16,012 nucleotides of DNA, from contig JAWPNA010000330.1 in assembly GCA_045402695.1 (NCBI GenBank), positions 1-16,012 of the forward strand. The letters are read 5' to 3'. The notes beneath the pieces are model-generated. The model saw only the letters and a program-made list of their open reading frames with translations. It did no database searches and had not been told where the DNA came from. Below, one piece after another: positions 7,379 to 14,161 of the stretch (position 1 is the first letter of the stretch; every line of letters starts with the position of its first letter). The translations under genes and the position numbers were made by a program. Origin of the DNA: JAWPNA01 sp045402695 (GTDB lineage Bacteria > Acidobacteriota > Polarisedimenticolia > JACPZX01 > DASXTC01).

Positions 7379-8407
7379 ATGAAAGCAGTGGTCATTCACG
7401 AGCACGGCGACCTGGAGAAGCTGCGCATCGAGGAGGTGGAAACACCCATCCCCGCGGCGGACGAGGTCCTGGTCCAGGTCAAGGCGTGCGCGCTGAACCA
7501 CCTGGACCTGTGGGTGCGCAAAGGCGTGCCGGGACAGAAGATGCCGCTGCCGATGATCCCGGGAAGCGACATCGCGGGCGTGGTGAAGAAGGCGGGCCCC
7601 TTCGCCAAGGGAGTGAAGGCGGGAGATCGCGTGGTGGTCTCTCCCGGGCTCTCGTGCGGGCGGTGCACCCGCTGCCTGAGCGGGCGCGACAACCTGTGCG
7701 CCTCCTACGCGATCATCGGAGAGAACCGCGACGGCGGCTGTGCGGAATACGTGTGCGTCCCGGGCGTGAACGTGATCCCGATCCCCGGCAAGCTCACGTT
7801 CAACGAGGCGGCGGCCATCCCGATGGTCTTCCTCACGGCGTGGCACATGCTGTCGTACCGCGCGCAGGTGAAACCCGGCGAGGACGTGCTGATCCACGCG
7901 GCCGGCAGCGGCGTATCAACCGCGGGCATCCAGATCGCCAGGCTGCTCGGGGCGCGCGTCATCGCCACCGCCGGGTCGGATGCCAAGCTCAAGAAGGCAC
8001 GCGACCTGGGCGCCGACGAGACGATCAACTACCGGAAGCTCGACTTCCTCGAGGAGGTCAAGCGCCTCACGCGCAGGCGCGGCGTGGATGTGATCTTCGA
8101 TCACATCGGGGCCGACACGTGGGACAAGAACATCCGCAGCCTCAAGATGGGGGGGCGTCTGGTGATCTGCGGCGTGACGTCGGGCTACGAGGTGGCCACC
8201 GACATCCGCTACATTTTCTTCCGGAGGCTGTCGGTGCTGGGCTCCACCATGGGCTCCAAGGGGGATCTCCTGCAGGTCATGGACCTGGTGGGGCAAGGAG
8301 CGCTCAAGCCGGTGATCGACTCGGTGTACCCCATGTCGGAGATCGCCGCGGCGCACCGGCGGATGCAGGACCGCAAGCAGTTCGGCAAGATCGTCATCAA
8401 TCCCTGA
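7379..8407 (+). CDS. MDR-superfamily dehydrogenase/reductase with structural zinc lobe
   Basis: The 342-residue product belongs to the medium-chain dehydrogenase/reductase superfamily. It has an N-terminal GroES-like catalytic fold, then a Rossmann fold with A-G-S-G-V-S-T-A-G near residue 177. The structural zinc lobe is intact: Cys93, 96, 99 and 107 in C-x2-C-x2-C-x7-C. The catalytic zinc ligands of classical alcohol dehydrogenases appear absent: the first Cys position reads A-L-N-H-L-D and the G-H-E motif reads G-S-D (62-64). This pattern favours an NADPH-dependent enone or enoyl-thioester reductase over a zinc alcohol dehydrogenase. ATG 7379 gives the standard M-K-A-V-V start, 22 bp after the hydratase stop, with GGAG about 11 nt upstream. 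As last gene of the operon it may reduce or oxidise an intermediate made by the hydratases. Confidence 0.9.
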   Translation: MKAVVIHEHGDLEKLRIEEVETPIPAADEVLVQVKACALNHLDLWVRKGVPGQKMPLPMIPGSDIAGVVKKAGPFAKGVKAGDRVVVSPGLSCGRCTRCLSGRDNLCASYAIIGENRDGGCAEYVCVPGVNVIPIPGKLTFNEAAAIPMVFLTAWHMLSYRAQVKPGEDVLIHAAGSGVSTAGIQIARLLGARVIATAGSDAKLKKARDLGADETINYRKLDFLEEVKRLTRRRGVDVIFDHIGADTWDKNIRSLKMGGRLVICGVTSGYEVATDIRYIFFRRLSVLGSTMGSKGDLLQVMDLVGQGALKPVIDSVYPMSEIAAAHRRMQDRKQFGKIVINP

Positions 8408-8937
8408 GTCCTGCCACGAGGGGCGCTTGGCGCGGCCGCGAGACGAACTCCCTGGGGCCCAGCTTGCGCGCCCTGAGCTTCTTCACGTCCCGCGCAAACC
8501 CTGAGCCCCCCTCCGGAGAGGAAACGTGTAGCACCCCTCCATGCATCTCGGTCGCCACTCAGTTCAGATCAAGGAGCACCCTGCCGCTGACCACTTGATC
8601 CTGCAGCTACGGCCGGTTCACTCGAGTGGCGACAAAATGGGGAAATGGTGAGCTCGAAGTCCAAGTGTCGGTGAATCCCAAAAGTTTGACTACGAGGAGG
8701 TGGCGCGGTTGCTGGAACTTTCAGAAGGCGCATCAGTGTGAAATCTGAGAAGAACCCTCGCGAAACCGCCTCTCCGAGGCGCGACATCCAGGGAAATCGC
8801 CCCGAACCGCACACTCAATCTGCGAGTGAGCTTGGCCGACCCTGATCCCGTACCCGCATGACTTGATGAACGCGAGGATCCACTGATCTCAGCCCAGCGA
8901 TATGCTAGGTTGAACCACTCTGCAGCGGAGGACCTCC
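8408..8937. other. 530-bp intergenic region without convincing gene
   Basis: No frame here has recognisable homology. It contains the nested inverted repeats at 8551-8633, a small hairpin CGCCTC-TCC-GAGGCG at 8767-8781, a 49-codon minus-strand frame (8397-8546) of doubtful status, and a weak -10-like TATGCT at 8901-8906 upstream of the histidine kinase without a good -35. A short plus-strand run around 8684-8740 reading F-D-Y-E-E-V-A-R-L-L-E-L-S suggests a relic of a coding segment but is bounded by stops on both sides. The mixture looks like decayed sequence plus the kinase upstream region. Confidence 0.5.
8551..8633. repeat. Nested inverted repeats of unknown function
   Basis: A perfect 10-bp inverted repeat, GTCGCCACTC (8551-8560) with GAGTGGCGAC (8624-8633), encloses a second perfect 7-bp pair, GATCAAG (8567-8573) with CTTGATC (8594-8600). 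The right outer arm also overlaps a 10-bp palindrome CACTCGAGTG (8619-8628). This could be a structured transcript, ends of a small mobile element, or binding sites; no function can be assigned. Confidence 0.55.
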
Positions 8938-8938
8938 G
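8926..8938 (+). promoter_or_regulatory. Ribosome binding site of histidine kinase, within a short palindrome
   Basis: GGAGG at 8927-8931 lies 6 nt before the GTG start at 8938 and decides that start. The surrounding CGGAG-GAC-CTCCG (8926-8938) is self-complementary and includes the first base of the start codon, so the site could be partly hidden in a short hairpin. Confidence 0.55.
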
Positions 8939-10830
8939 TGAAAGACTCCCGCGAGACGCGATTCCAAGTCCTCCTTGATTCCGTAAGTGACGCCCTCGTC
9001 CTAACCGACCGGGCTGGGCTCGTCGAAGCCTTCAACGAGGCCGCCGTGCGCCTTTCCGGCTACCAGGCCGAGGAACTCCACGGGAAGCCCGTCTCGCACT
9101 TGGTTCCGCTCGACCAGCCCAGCGGACTTCGGGAAGCCTTCGAGCGCATCCTGGCCGGCAAAGCGCAGGAACACCTCGATACCTTGTGGTTGACAAAGGA
9201 TGGCCGGCGGATCCCTGTCTCGCTCTCCATCTGCCCGGTCAAGGACTCGGAGGGGGATAGTGCCGGAGTCTCGATCATCGCTCGTGAGATCGTCGAGCGA
9301 GATCGATTGAAAACAAACCTGGGTGAGCGTGCGGTTCAGCTCGACGAACGTATGTGCACCATCATCGAGAGCGCGCTTGACAGCGTGGTAGTCATGGACG
9401 ATCACGGAGTGATCACGTTCTGGAACCGGCAGGCGGAGATCACATTCGGATGGGCGCGCCAGGAAGCGGTGGGCCGGCGTATGTCTGAAATGATCATCCC
9501 CGAGCGATACCGGGAGGCGCACGAAGCGGGGCTGAAGCGCTTTCTTGCCACCGGCCAAGGCCCCGTACTGAACAGACGGGTCGAGCTGGCGGCCCTCCAT
9601 CGTGATGGTCATGAATTCCGGGTGGAGCTCACGGTGTCACCGATTCGATGGGGCGAGGCCGTTACCTTCAACGCGTTCGTGCGGGATATCACCGAGCGCA
9701 GGCGAGCGGAGCAACAATGCTCCCTGCTTGCCGCCATCGTAGCGTCCTCAGACGACGCCATCATCGGCAAGACGCTTGACGGGACGATCACCAGCTGGAA
9801 TCAAGCGGCCCAGGAGCTCTACGGCTACACGCCCGAAGAGGTCCTCGGGCGGTCGATCGTGATCCTTGTCCCCCCCGAACGCAGTAGCGAGCTGCCCCAG
9901 ATCCTTCGTCGCCTCGTGGAGGGAGAACACCTCGGGCGCTATGAGACCGTGCGCGTGAAGAAGAACGGAGAACGGGTCGACGTCTCCCTGACCGTCTCCC
10001 CAATCAGGGACGCTGCCGGGGCCGTGGTGGGTGCCTCAGCCATCGCCCGCGACATCACATCACGCAAGCGAGCGGAAAAAACGATGGTGGCGCTGAATCG
10101 GTCGTTGCAGGAAAGAGCCGAAGAACTGGCGCGTTCCAACGCGGAGCTGGAGCGCTTTGCCTACGTGGCTTCCCATGATCTGCAAGAGCCTCTGCGAATG
10201 GTCGCAAGCTACGTGCAGCTATTGGAACAACGTTTCAAGGGCAAGCTTGGTCCCGATGCGGACAAGTTCATCTCTTACGCCGCGGAAGGCGCGAAGCGCA
10301 TGCAACGGTTGATCAAAGATCTTCTCGTCTACTCGCGTGTGGGGATAACCAAGGAAGCTCTGCAACCGGTAGAATGCTCGAACGTTCTCTCAACCGTCCT
10401 CGCGAACCTGCACCTGAGCATCGCCGAGACGGGCGTCCAGATCTCCGTGGAAGAGCTCCCGAGGGTCGTGGCCGACCAGGCGCGACTCACGCAACTGTTT
10501 CAAAACCTCATCGAGAACGCCATTAAGTTTCGAAGCGAAGCTTCGCCCAAGATTCGCATCGGAGCTGCCCAAAGTGGCGACGAGTGGGTGATATCCGTCT
10601 GCGACAACGGGATCGGGATCGAGCCACGGCACGCGCAGCGCATCTTCGAAGTATTTCAGCGCCTGAATGAGCGGGACAAGTATCCCGGCACGGGAATTGG
10701 CCTGGCCATCGCCAAGAAGATCGTCGAGCAGCACGGTGGCCGGATCTGGGTAGAATCGAAACTGGGCCGTGGAGCGACCTTTACTTTCACGATGCCCCTC
10801 CTTCATGAGTATGAGGTGAGTGAATGCTAG
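8938..10830 (+). CDS. Soluble multi-PAS sensor histidine kinase
   Basis: The 630-residue protein has three PAS domains (about residues 5-118, 137-255 and 260-380), each ending in the typical I-x-R-[DE]-I-[TV]-x-R segment, a coiled-coil linker (about 380-410), a HisKA domain and an HATPase domain (about 510-625). The phosphorylated residue is His413 in S-H-D-L-Q-E-P-L-R, a form common in phytochrome-type kinases. ATP-site motifs are present: N box with Asn527 in N-L-I-E-N-A-I, G1 with Asp556 in D-N-G-I-G-I, and G2 G-T-G-I-G-L. There is no signal peptide or membrane segment, so it senses an internal signal. No bilin-binding GAF domain is present, so light sensing is not supported. Start GTG 8938 has a strong ribosome site. 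Its last codons overlap the response regulator gene by 7 bp, which marks its partner. Confidence 0.93.
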   Translation: MKDSRETRFQVLLDSVSDALVLTDRAGLVEAFNEAAVRLSGYQAEELHGKPVSHLVPLDQPSGLREAFERILAGKAQEHLDTLWLTKDGRRIPVSLSICPVKDSEGDSAGVSIIAREIVERDRLKTNLGERAVQLDERMCTIIESALDSVVVMDDHGVITFWNRQAEITFGWARQEAVGRRMSEMIIPERYREAHEAGLKRFLATGQGPVLNRRVELAALHRDGHEFRVELTVSPIRWGEAVTFNAFVRDITERRRAEQQCSLLAAIVASSDDAIIGKTLDGTITSWNQAAQELYGYTPEEVLGRSIVILVPPERSSELPQILRRLVEGEHLGRYETVRVKKNGERVDVSLTVSPIRDAAGAVVGASAIARDITSRKRAEKTMVALNRSLQERAEELARSNAELERFAYVASHDLQEPLRMVASYVQLLEQRFKGKLGPDADKFISYAAEGAKRMQRLIKDLLVYSRVGITKEALQPVECSNVLSTVLANLHLSIAETGVQISVEELPRVVADQARLTQLFQNLIENAIKFRSEASPKIRIGAAQSGDEWVISVCDNGIGIEPRHAQRIFEVFQRLNERDKYPGTGIGLAIAKKIVEQHGGRIWVESKLGRGATFTFTMPLLHEYEVSEC

Positions 10831-11258
10831 GAAGGCAGATTGAGATTCTGCTTGTTGAAGACAACGCCGCTGATGTGGACCTGACCAGGGAATTCTTCAA
10901 GGACCTCAAGGTGCTGAATCGCCTCCACGTCGCGGGTGACGGCCAGGTCGCCTTGGCCTTCCTGCACCAGGAGGGCGCTCATGCCGACGCACCGCGACCG
11001 GATCTCATCCTGCTTGACCTGAATCTTCCGAGAACGGATGGTCGAGAAGTTCTGGCTGAGATCAAGCAGGATCCCAATCTGAAGCGGATTCCGGTTGTCA
11101 TCCTAACCTCCTCTGAGGAGGAAGCAGACATCGTCAAGAGCTACGATCTTCATGCAAACTGCTACATTACAAAGCCAGTGGACCTCGAACAGTTCGCGCT
11201 AGTCGTGAAGAGTATCGATGAGTTCTGGCTGACGGTCGTCAAGCTCCCGTCTCGGTAG
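10824..11258 (+). CDS. Single-domain response regulator, Rcp1 type
   Basis: This 144-residue receiver-only protein has the acidic pair Glu12/Asp13, phospho-acceptor Asp65 in L-L-D-L-N-L-P, Thr95 in I-L-T-S-S, and Lys117 in I-T-K-P-V-D. The extended loop before the acceptor (H-Q-E-G-x-x-x-x-A-P-R-P-D) and the C-terminal I-D-E-F-W are typical of Rcp1-like regulators that pair with phytochrome-class kinases. It has no output domain, so it presumably acts by protein contact or phosphotransfer. ATG 10824 lies inside the last codons of the kinase gene with GAGGTGAG upstream, so translation is probably coupled. The kinase His motif and this receiver type match each other, supporting a cognate pair. 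Confidence 0.93.
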   Translation: MLGRQIEILLVEDNAADVDLTREFFKDLKVLNRLHVAGDGQVALAFLHQEGAHADAPRPDLILLDLNLPRTDGREVLAEIKQDPNLKRIPVVILTSSEEEADIVKSYDLHANCYITKPVDLEQFALVVKSIDEFWLTVVKLPSR

Positions 11259-11300
11259 ACTTCGGCTCAGTTTCATAGCAATTGAAGTCAGGAATTGCGA

Positions 11301-11320
11301 CTTCCTGGGGGACCAGGAGG
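11301..11320 (+). terminator. GNRA-loop hairpin downstream of response regulator
   Basis: CTTCCTGG (11301-11308) and CCAGGAGG (11313-11320) form an 8-bp stem (one G-U pair) closed by a GGGA tetraloop, 43 bp after the response regulator stop. There is no following T-run, so termination is only suggested. Confidence 0.35.
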
Positions 11321-11686
11321 CCATGCGAGAGCTGTGATCCTGGACGGCCAAGGGGCACGGCCATCGGCCGGCCTCGCTCCGGCAGTCACGTCGCGCGGAG
11401 TTCGTCATCAACCCACGCCCCTACGAATGGCACAGATCATCGTAAGCTGCGACGGTTCATACTTCACAGGATCCTGGGAATGTATCGTCGCCGCTCCACT
11501 CTGATCGCCGCTGTCTTCAATCATCTAGGGGCATCCCAGAAACCAGGTGTCGCAGTCTGCGGGCACAGCGGCCACACGACCACTACAGCCCGCGAAAAGT
11601 CGGGTGCTGTCTGCTGCCCTTTCTTTGATTTCTGCGGAATCGGGCAAATGGGCCTGAGAACTCTGCACGAACAGTGAATCACGCTG

Positions 11687-11714
11687 TTGTCAGAAGCAGA
11701 TAATGCATTATATT
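11687..11714 (+). promoter_or_regulatory. Sigma70-type promoter of the GGDEF-EAL gene
   Basis: TTGTCA (11687-11692) and TATATT (11709-11714) each match five of six consensus bases and are separated by 16 bp. The expected start of transcription is near 11720, giving a leader of about 30 nt before the ribosome site AAGGAG (11739-11744) and ATG 11752. Confidence 0.65.
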
Positions 11715-11751
11715 CGTCTTAATTCTCCAGCCCCGCAGAAGGAGCCCGAGT

Positions 11752-13563
11752 ATGCATCAGCCGCCCGCGTTGTCCAACCGTTCTTCCAACATCGATGTCC
11801 TGCTCGTCGAAGACAGCGCCGCTGACGCCGATCTTGTTCGGGAAGCTCTCTCCGACTCCAGCGTCAATAGTTTTCAAATCACCCAGGCCGGCCGTCTCAG
11901 CGATGCGCTGGCGCGACTTCAAGACCACGACTACGATATCGTGCTACTCGATCTTTCGCTCCCCGACCAACAAGGCCTCCGTACGCTGCAACAGGCGCGA
12001 GGAGCGGCTTCCGGCGTTCCTATCGTCGTGATGACAGGCCTTGACGATGAGGCCATAGCCCTGAAGGCGGTCCAGTCTGGAGCTCAGGACTACCTCGTGA
12101 AAGGCGAAGTCGAGTCCCGCAATCTCCCGCGCACCCTGCGTCATGCCATCGAGCGGCACCAGATGTTCATGGAGCTGAAGCGCTCTCACGAACGTGAACA
12201 TTATCTCGCCACGCGCGATCCCCTCACGGGACTTCCGAACCGACAGCTTTTCTTTGATCATCTCGGCCAAGCACTGGCTCATGCGGATCGTCGCCGCCAG
12301 TCATTTGCGATTCTGTTTCTTGATATCGACCACTTCAAGAACATCAACGACAGTTTGGGGCACGCAGTAGGAGACCAGTTGCTCCAGCAACTGGCCAGGA
12401 GGCTGTCATCGTGTCTCCGCTTAGGCGATGCGGCTGCGCGGTTGGGGGGAGACGAGTTCACCATCATGATGAGCGACCTCCCGCGGGTCCAGGATGTGGC
12501 CAGGGTGGCGGAGAAGGTGATCGGTGCGCTCTCCCAACCATGCGTGATCGAGAACCACGAGCTCTGTGTCACGGCCAGCATCGGGATCGCATTGTATCCC
12601 GGCGATGGCCAGGACTACAGGACCCTCATCGAAAACGCCGATGCTGCCATGTACACCGCCAAGGACCAGGGGCGCAACACATATCGCTTCTATACGCCTG
12701 CGATGAACGCTCTGGCGCGCGCACGACTTCTGCTGGAAAACAAATTGCGAGGGGCCCTGAAACGTGACGAGCTACGGGTCTACTACCAGCCAGAGGTCCA
12801 GGGCGTGACCGGAGAGATCATCGGCGCAGAAGCGCTCCTTCGCTGGCAGCTTCCCGGCCGGGGTGTTCTGCTGCCCGCGGACTTCATTGTGTTGGCCGAG
12901 GAGACGGGCCTCATCGTGCCGATAAGCGAGTGGGTCCTGCGTATGGCGTGCGCGCAGAACAAGGCCTGGCAGAGAGCTGGCTACCCTCGAATTCGCGTCG
13001 CCGTCAATCTGTCGGCTTGCCAGTTGAGGCGGAACGACTTGGAGGCAACGGTCGCAAAGGCGCTGAGTGAAAGCGGGTTGGATGCTGCAAGCCTCGAACT
13101 GGAGGTCCCAGAGAGGAGGATGACGCAGGAGGCTGGACTCGACGCCGAAAGTTTGCGCAGACTCAAGAAGATCGGCGTGAGGCTCGCTATTGACGACTTC
13201 GGCACGGGTTACTCCTCATTCAGTGCCCTCAAGTCCCTGCCAGTTGATGTTCTGAAAATCGACCAGTCCTTTGTTCACGACATCACAAGTGATCCACAGG
13301 GCGCCGCGATCACGGCAGCCATGATCGACCTGGCAGGTGCGTTGGGTCTGGACTGCGTCGCGGAGGGTGTGGAAACGCTCGATCAACGTGAGTTCCTAGA
13401 ATCCCACAATTGCAGCCATATGCAGGGCTATCTCTTTAGCCACCCCGTTCCTCCAGAGGAGTTCACAGGGTTGTGGACGCGGAACATCGAGCGATCTCGA
13501 TCTAACCCATCAACCAAAGTCCATCGGCACCGCAAGAGCCTGTTGATGAGTGACTCCTCGTAG
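11752..13563 (+). CDS. Response regulator with GGDEF and EAL domains (cyclic-di-GMP turnover)
   Basis: The 603-residue protein has a receiver domain (about 15-135; Glu20/Asp21, acceptor Asp67, Thr95, Lys117), a GGDEF domain (about 150-318) and an EAL domain (about 328-575). The active-site G-G-D-E-F is intact at 232-236 and is preceded by R-L-G-D (223-226), an inhibitory RxxD site at the canonical 5-residue spacing. EAL motifs kept are E-A-L-L-R (360-364), Asn419 in V-N-L-S, D-D-F-G-T-G (481-486), Lys502, Glu538 and Gln558. The E-[LIV]-T-E motif reads E-V-P-E (451-454), followed by R-R-M with apparently one residue fewer than usual. Both cyclase and phosphodiesterase activity are plausible, switched by phosphorylation. 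AAGGAG lies 7 nt before ATG 11752. The receiver resembles the preceding regulator, so the same kinase may feed it; this is inference. The 28 residues after the EAL domain are polar and unconserved, next to an intron remnant. Confidence 0.94.
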   Translation: MHQPPALSNRSSNIDVLLVEDSAADADLVREALSDSSVNSFQITQAGRLSDALARLQDHDYDIVLLDLSLPDQQGLRTLQQARGAASGVPIVVMTGLDDEAIALKAVQSGAQDYLVKGEVESRNLPRTLRHAIERHQMFMELKRSHEREHYLATRDPLTGLPNRQLFFDHLGQALAHADRRRQSFAILFLDIDHFKNINDSLGHAVGDQLLQQLARRLSSCLRLGDAAARLGGDEFTIMMSDLPRVQDVARVAEKVIGALSQPCVIENHELCVTASIGIALYPGDGQDYRTLIENADAAMYTAKDQGRNTYRFYTPAMNALARARLLLENKLRGALKRDELRVYYQPEVQGVTGEIIGAEALLRWQLPGRGVLLPADFIVLAEETGLIVPISEWVLRMACAQNKAWQRAGYPRIRVAVNLSACQLRRNDLEATVAKALSESGLDAASLELEVPERRMTQEAGLDAESLRRLKKIGVRLAIDDFGTGYSSFSALKSLPVDVLKIDQSFVHDITSDPQGAAITAAMIDLAGALGLDCVAEGVETLDQREFLESHNCSHMQGYLFSHPVPPEEFTGLWTRNIERSRSNPSTKVHRHRKSLLMSDSS

Positions 13564-13587
13564 CGGGCTGACGCACGGAGACGCGTC

Positions 13588-13941
13588 CGTGAACGTAGCC
13601 TCGGCAAGCCTCTCGAGCGCATGGTGGATGAGTTGGCCCGCTATGTGAAGGGCGGGCACGGCTACTTCGCGTACTGCGAAACCCCGATGGTGCTGAGGGA
13701 CTTTGACTCGTGGATGCGGCGACGACTGCGCTGCGTTGTCTGGAAGCAGTGGAAACGGGGGCCGCGGCGGTTCGCGGAACTGAGCAGCCGGGCAGTGGGC
13801 AAGGACCTGGCGGCCCCATCCGCTGGCAGTGCCCACGGCCCGTGGCGGCATTGCCGCAGCCCGGCTCTGAGCTTCGCGCTGCCGAACGCCCACTTCATCT
13901 CGCTGGGCCTTCCAACACTGGCCGCGAGGATGGGCACATGA
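13588..13941 (+). pseudogene. Group II intron reverse transcriptase/maturase, C-terminal fragment
   Basis: The fragment reads R-E-R-S-L-G-K-P-L-E-R-M, then G-Y-F-A-Y-C-E-T-P, W-M-R-R-R-L-R, W-K-Q-W-K-R-G, A-G-S-A-H-G-P-W-R, S-P-A-L-S-F-A-L-P-N-A, S-L-G-L-P and a TGA at 13939-13941. This is the thumb/maturase (domain X) end of bacterial group II intron proteins. It lacks the seven reverse transcriptase blocks and the Y-A-D-D site, which should lie about 300 residues upstream, so it is inactive. It ends without an H-N-H endonuclease domain, as in class C introns. It is in the same frame as the preceding GGDEF-EAL gene, separated from it by that gene's TAG at 13561-13563. There is no ribosome site before the internal ATG 13621, so translation is unlikely. 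Confidence 0.88.
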
Positions 13942-13951
13942 CCAACCGAAA

Positions 13952-13979
13952 CGCCTTGTACGGGTCCGTATCCACGGTG
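13952..13979 (+). ncRNA. Group II intron domain V (degenerate)
   Basis: CGC (13952-13954) pairs with GTG (13977-13979), giving C-G, G-U and C-G, the catalytic triad form known from class C introns. Further pairs are C13955-G13976, T13957-A13974 and G13958-C13973, then a two-nucleotide bulge TC (13971-13972) and TACG/CGTA (13959-13962/13967-13970). Two departures suggest decay: T13956 faces C13975, and the terminal loop is GGTC rather than GNRA. Confidence 0.75.
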
Positions 13980-13983
13980 GCGT

Positions 13984-14018
13984 GGGAGGGGAGGAGCCGT
14001 GAGGCTCCCTCCTATCCC
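13984..14018 (+). ncRNA. Group II intron domain VI with candidate branch-point A
   Basis: GGGA (13984-13987) pairs with TCCC (14015-14018). After the unpaired A14014, GGG pairs with CCT, and GGAGCC (13993-13998) pairs with GGCTCC (14003-14008) around a GTGA (GNRA) loop. A14014 lies 7 nt before the inferred 3' splice boundary after T14021, the usual branch-point distance. Confidence 0.8.
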
Positions 14019-14021
14019 GAT

Positions 14022-14161
14022 TGGTGGTGGTGCGAGATTCGGGGGATCGGGGCGTCGGTCGGGCGACTCTCTCCCTGTTCACAACGACCTCCCGAGGCGC
14101 CCCCCCGGGGGCTGAAACCTCGGCCCCGTCTCTGGGCACTCTCCCCGGAGCGTTCACGAGC
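14022..14161. other. Sequence between intron 3' end and comM remnant
   Basis: This is the inferred 3' flank (exon side) of the intron. No coding homology is recognised. It is very GC-rich and contains a strong hairpin at 14092-14123. It may be a further decayed part of comM, but I cannot align it. Confidence 0.4.
14092..14123. repeat. Strong GC-rich hairpin
   Basis: CCGAGG (14092-14097) pairs with CCTCGG (14118-14123), enclosing a second stem GCCCC (14099-14103) with GGGGC (14108-14112). It lies 70 bp after the intron 3' end. It could be an old terminator, but no T-run follows. Confidence 0.5.

Larger units (their letters stand above)
11259..11751. other. 493-bp intergenic region without recognised gene
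   Basis: Short open frames occur here (for example 11282-11677) but show no recognisable motif and no good ribosome site. The region holds a hairpin just after the response regulator and a well-formed promoter near its right end. The last 100 bp are more AT-rich than the neighbours, as expected of a promoter region. Confidence 0.5.
13564..14021 (+). mobile_element. 5'-truncated group II intron remnant (probably class C)
   Basis: The 3' part of a group II intron survives: the maturase end of its reverse transcriptase (to 13941), domain V (13952-13979) and domain VI (13984-14018), in the right order and strand, ending in ...CCCGAT at 14021. The 5' intron half (domains I-III and the polymerase part of the protein) is missing; recognisable intron sequence begins within about 30 bp of the GGDEF-EAL stop codon, so the left boundary is approximate. 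The CGC catalytic triad in domain V and the lack of an endonuclease domain point to class C, whose members typically insert downstream of terminator hairpins. It cannot be self-mobile. Confidence 0.85.

Noticed and set aside
7486..8598. Plus-strand frame of 370 codons overlapping the MDR gene
   Set aside because: It is an out-of-frame reading of the MDR gene, Arg/Gly/Pro-rich and with no motif.
8684..8740. Short run F-D-Y-E-E-V-A-R-L-L-E-L-S resembling a small protein
   Set aside because: It is bounded by stops on both sides, has no start codon with a ribosome site, and is too short to assign; possibly a relic.
11282..11677. 131-codon frame in the spacer after the response regulator
   Set aside because: It has no recognisable motif or ribosome site, mixed low-complexity composition, and runs through the hairpin at 11301-11320.
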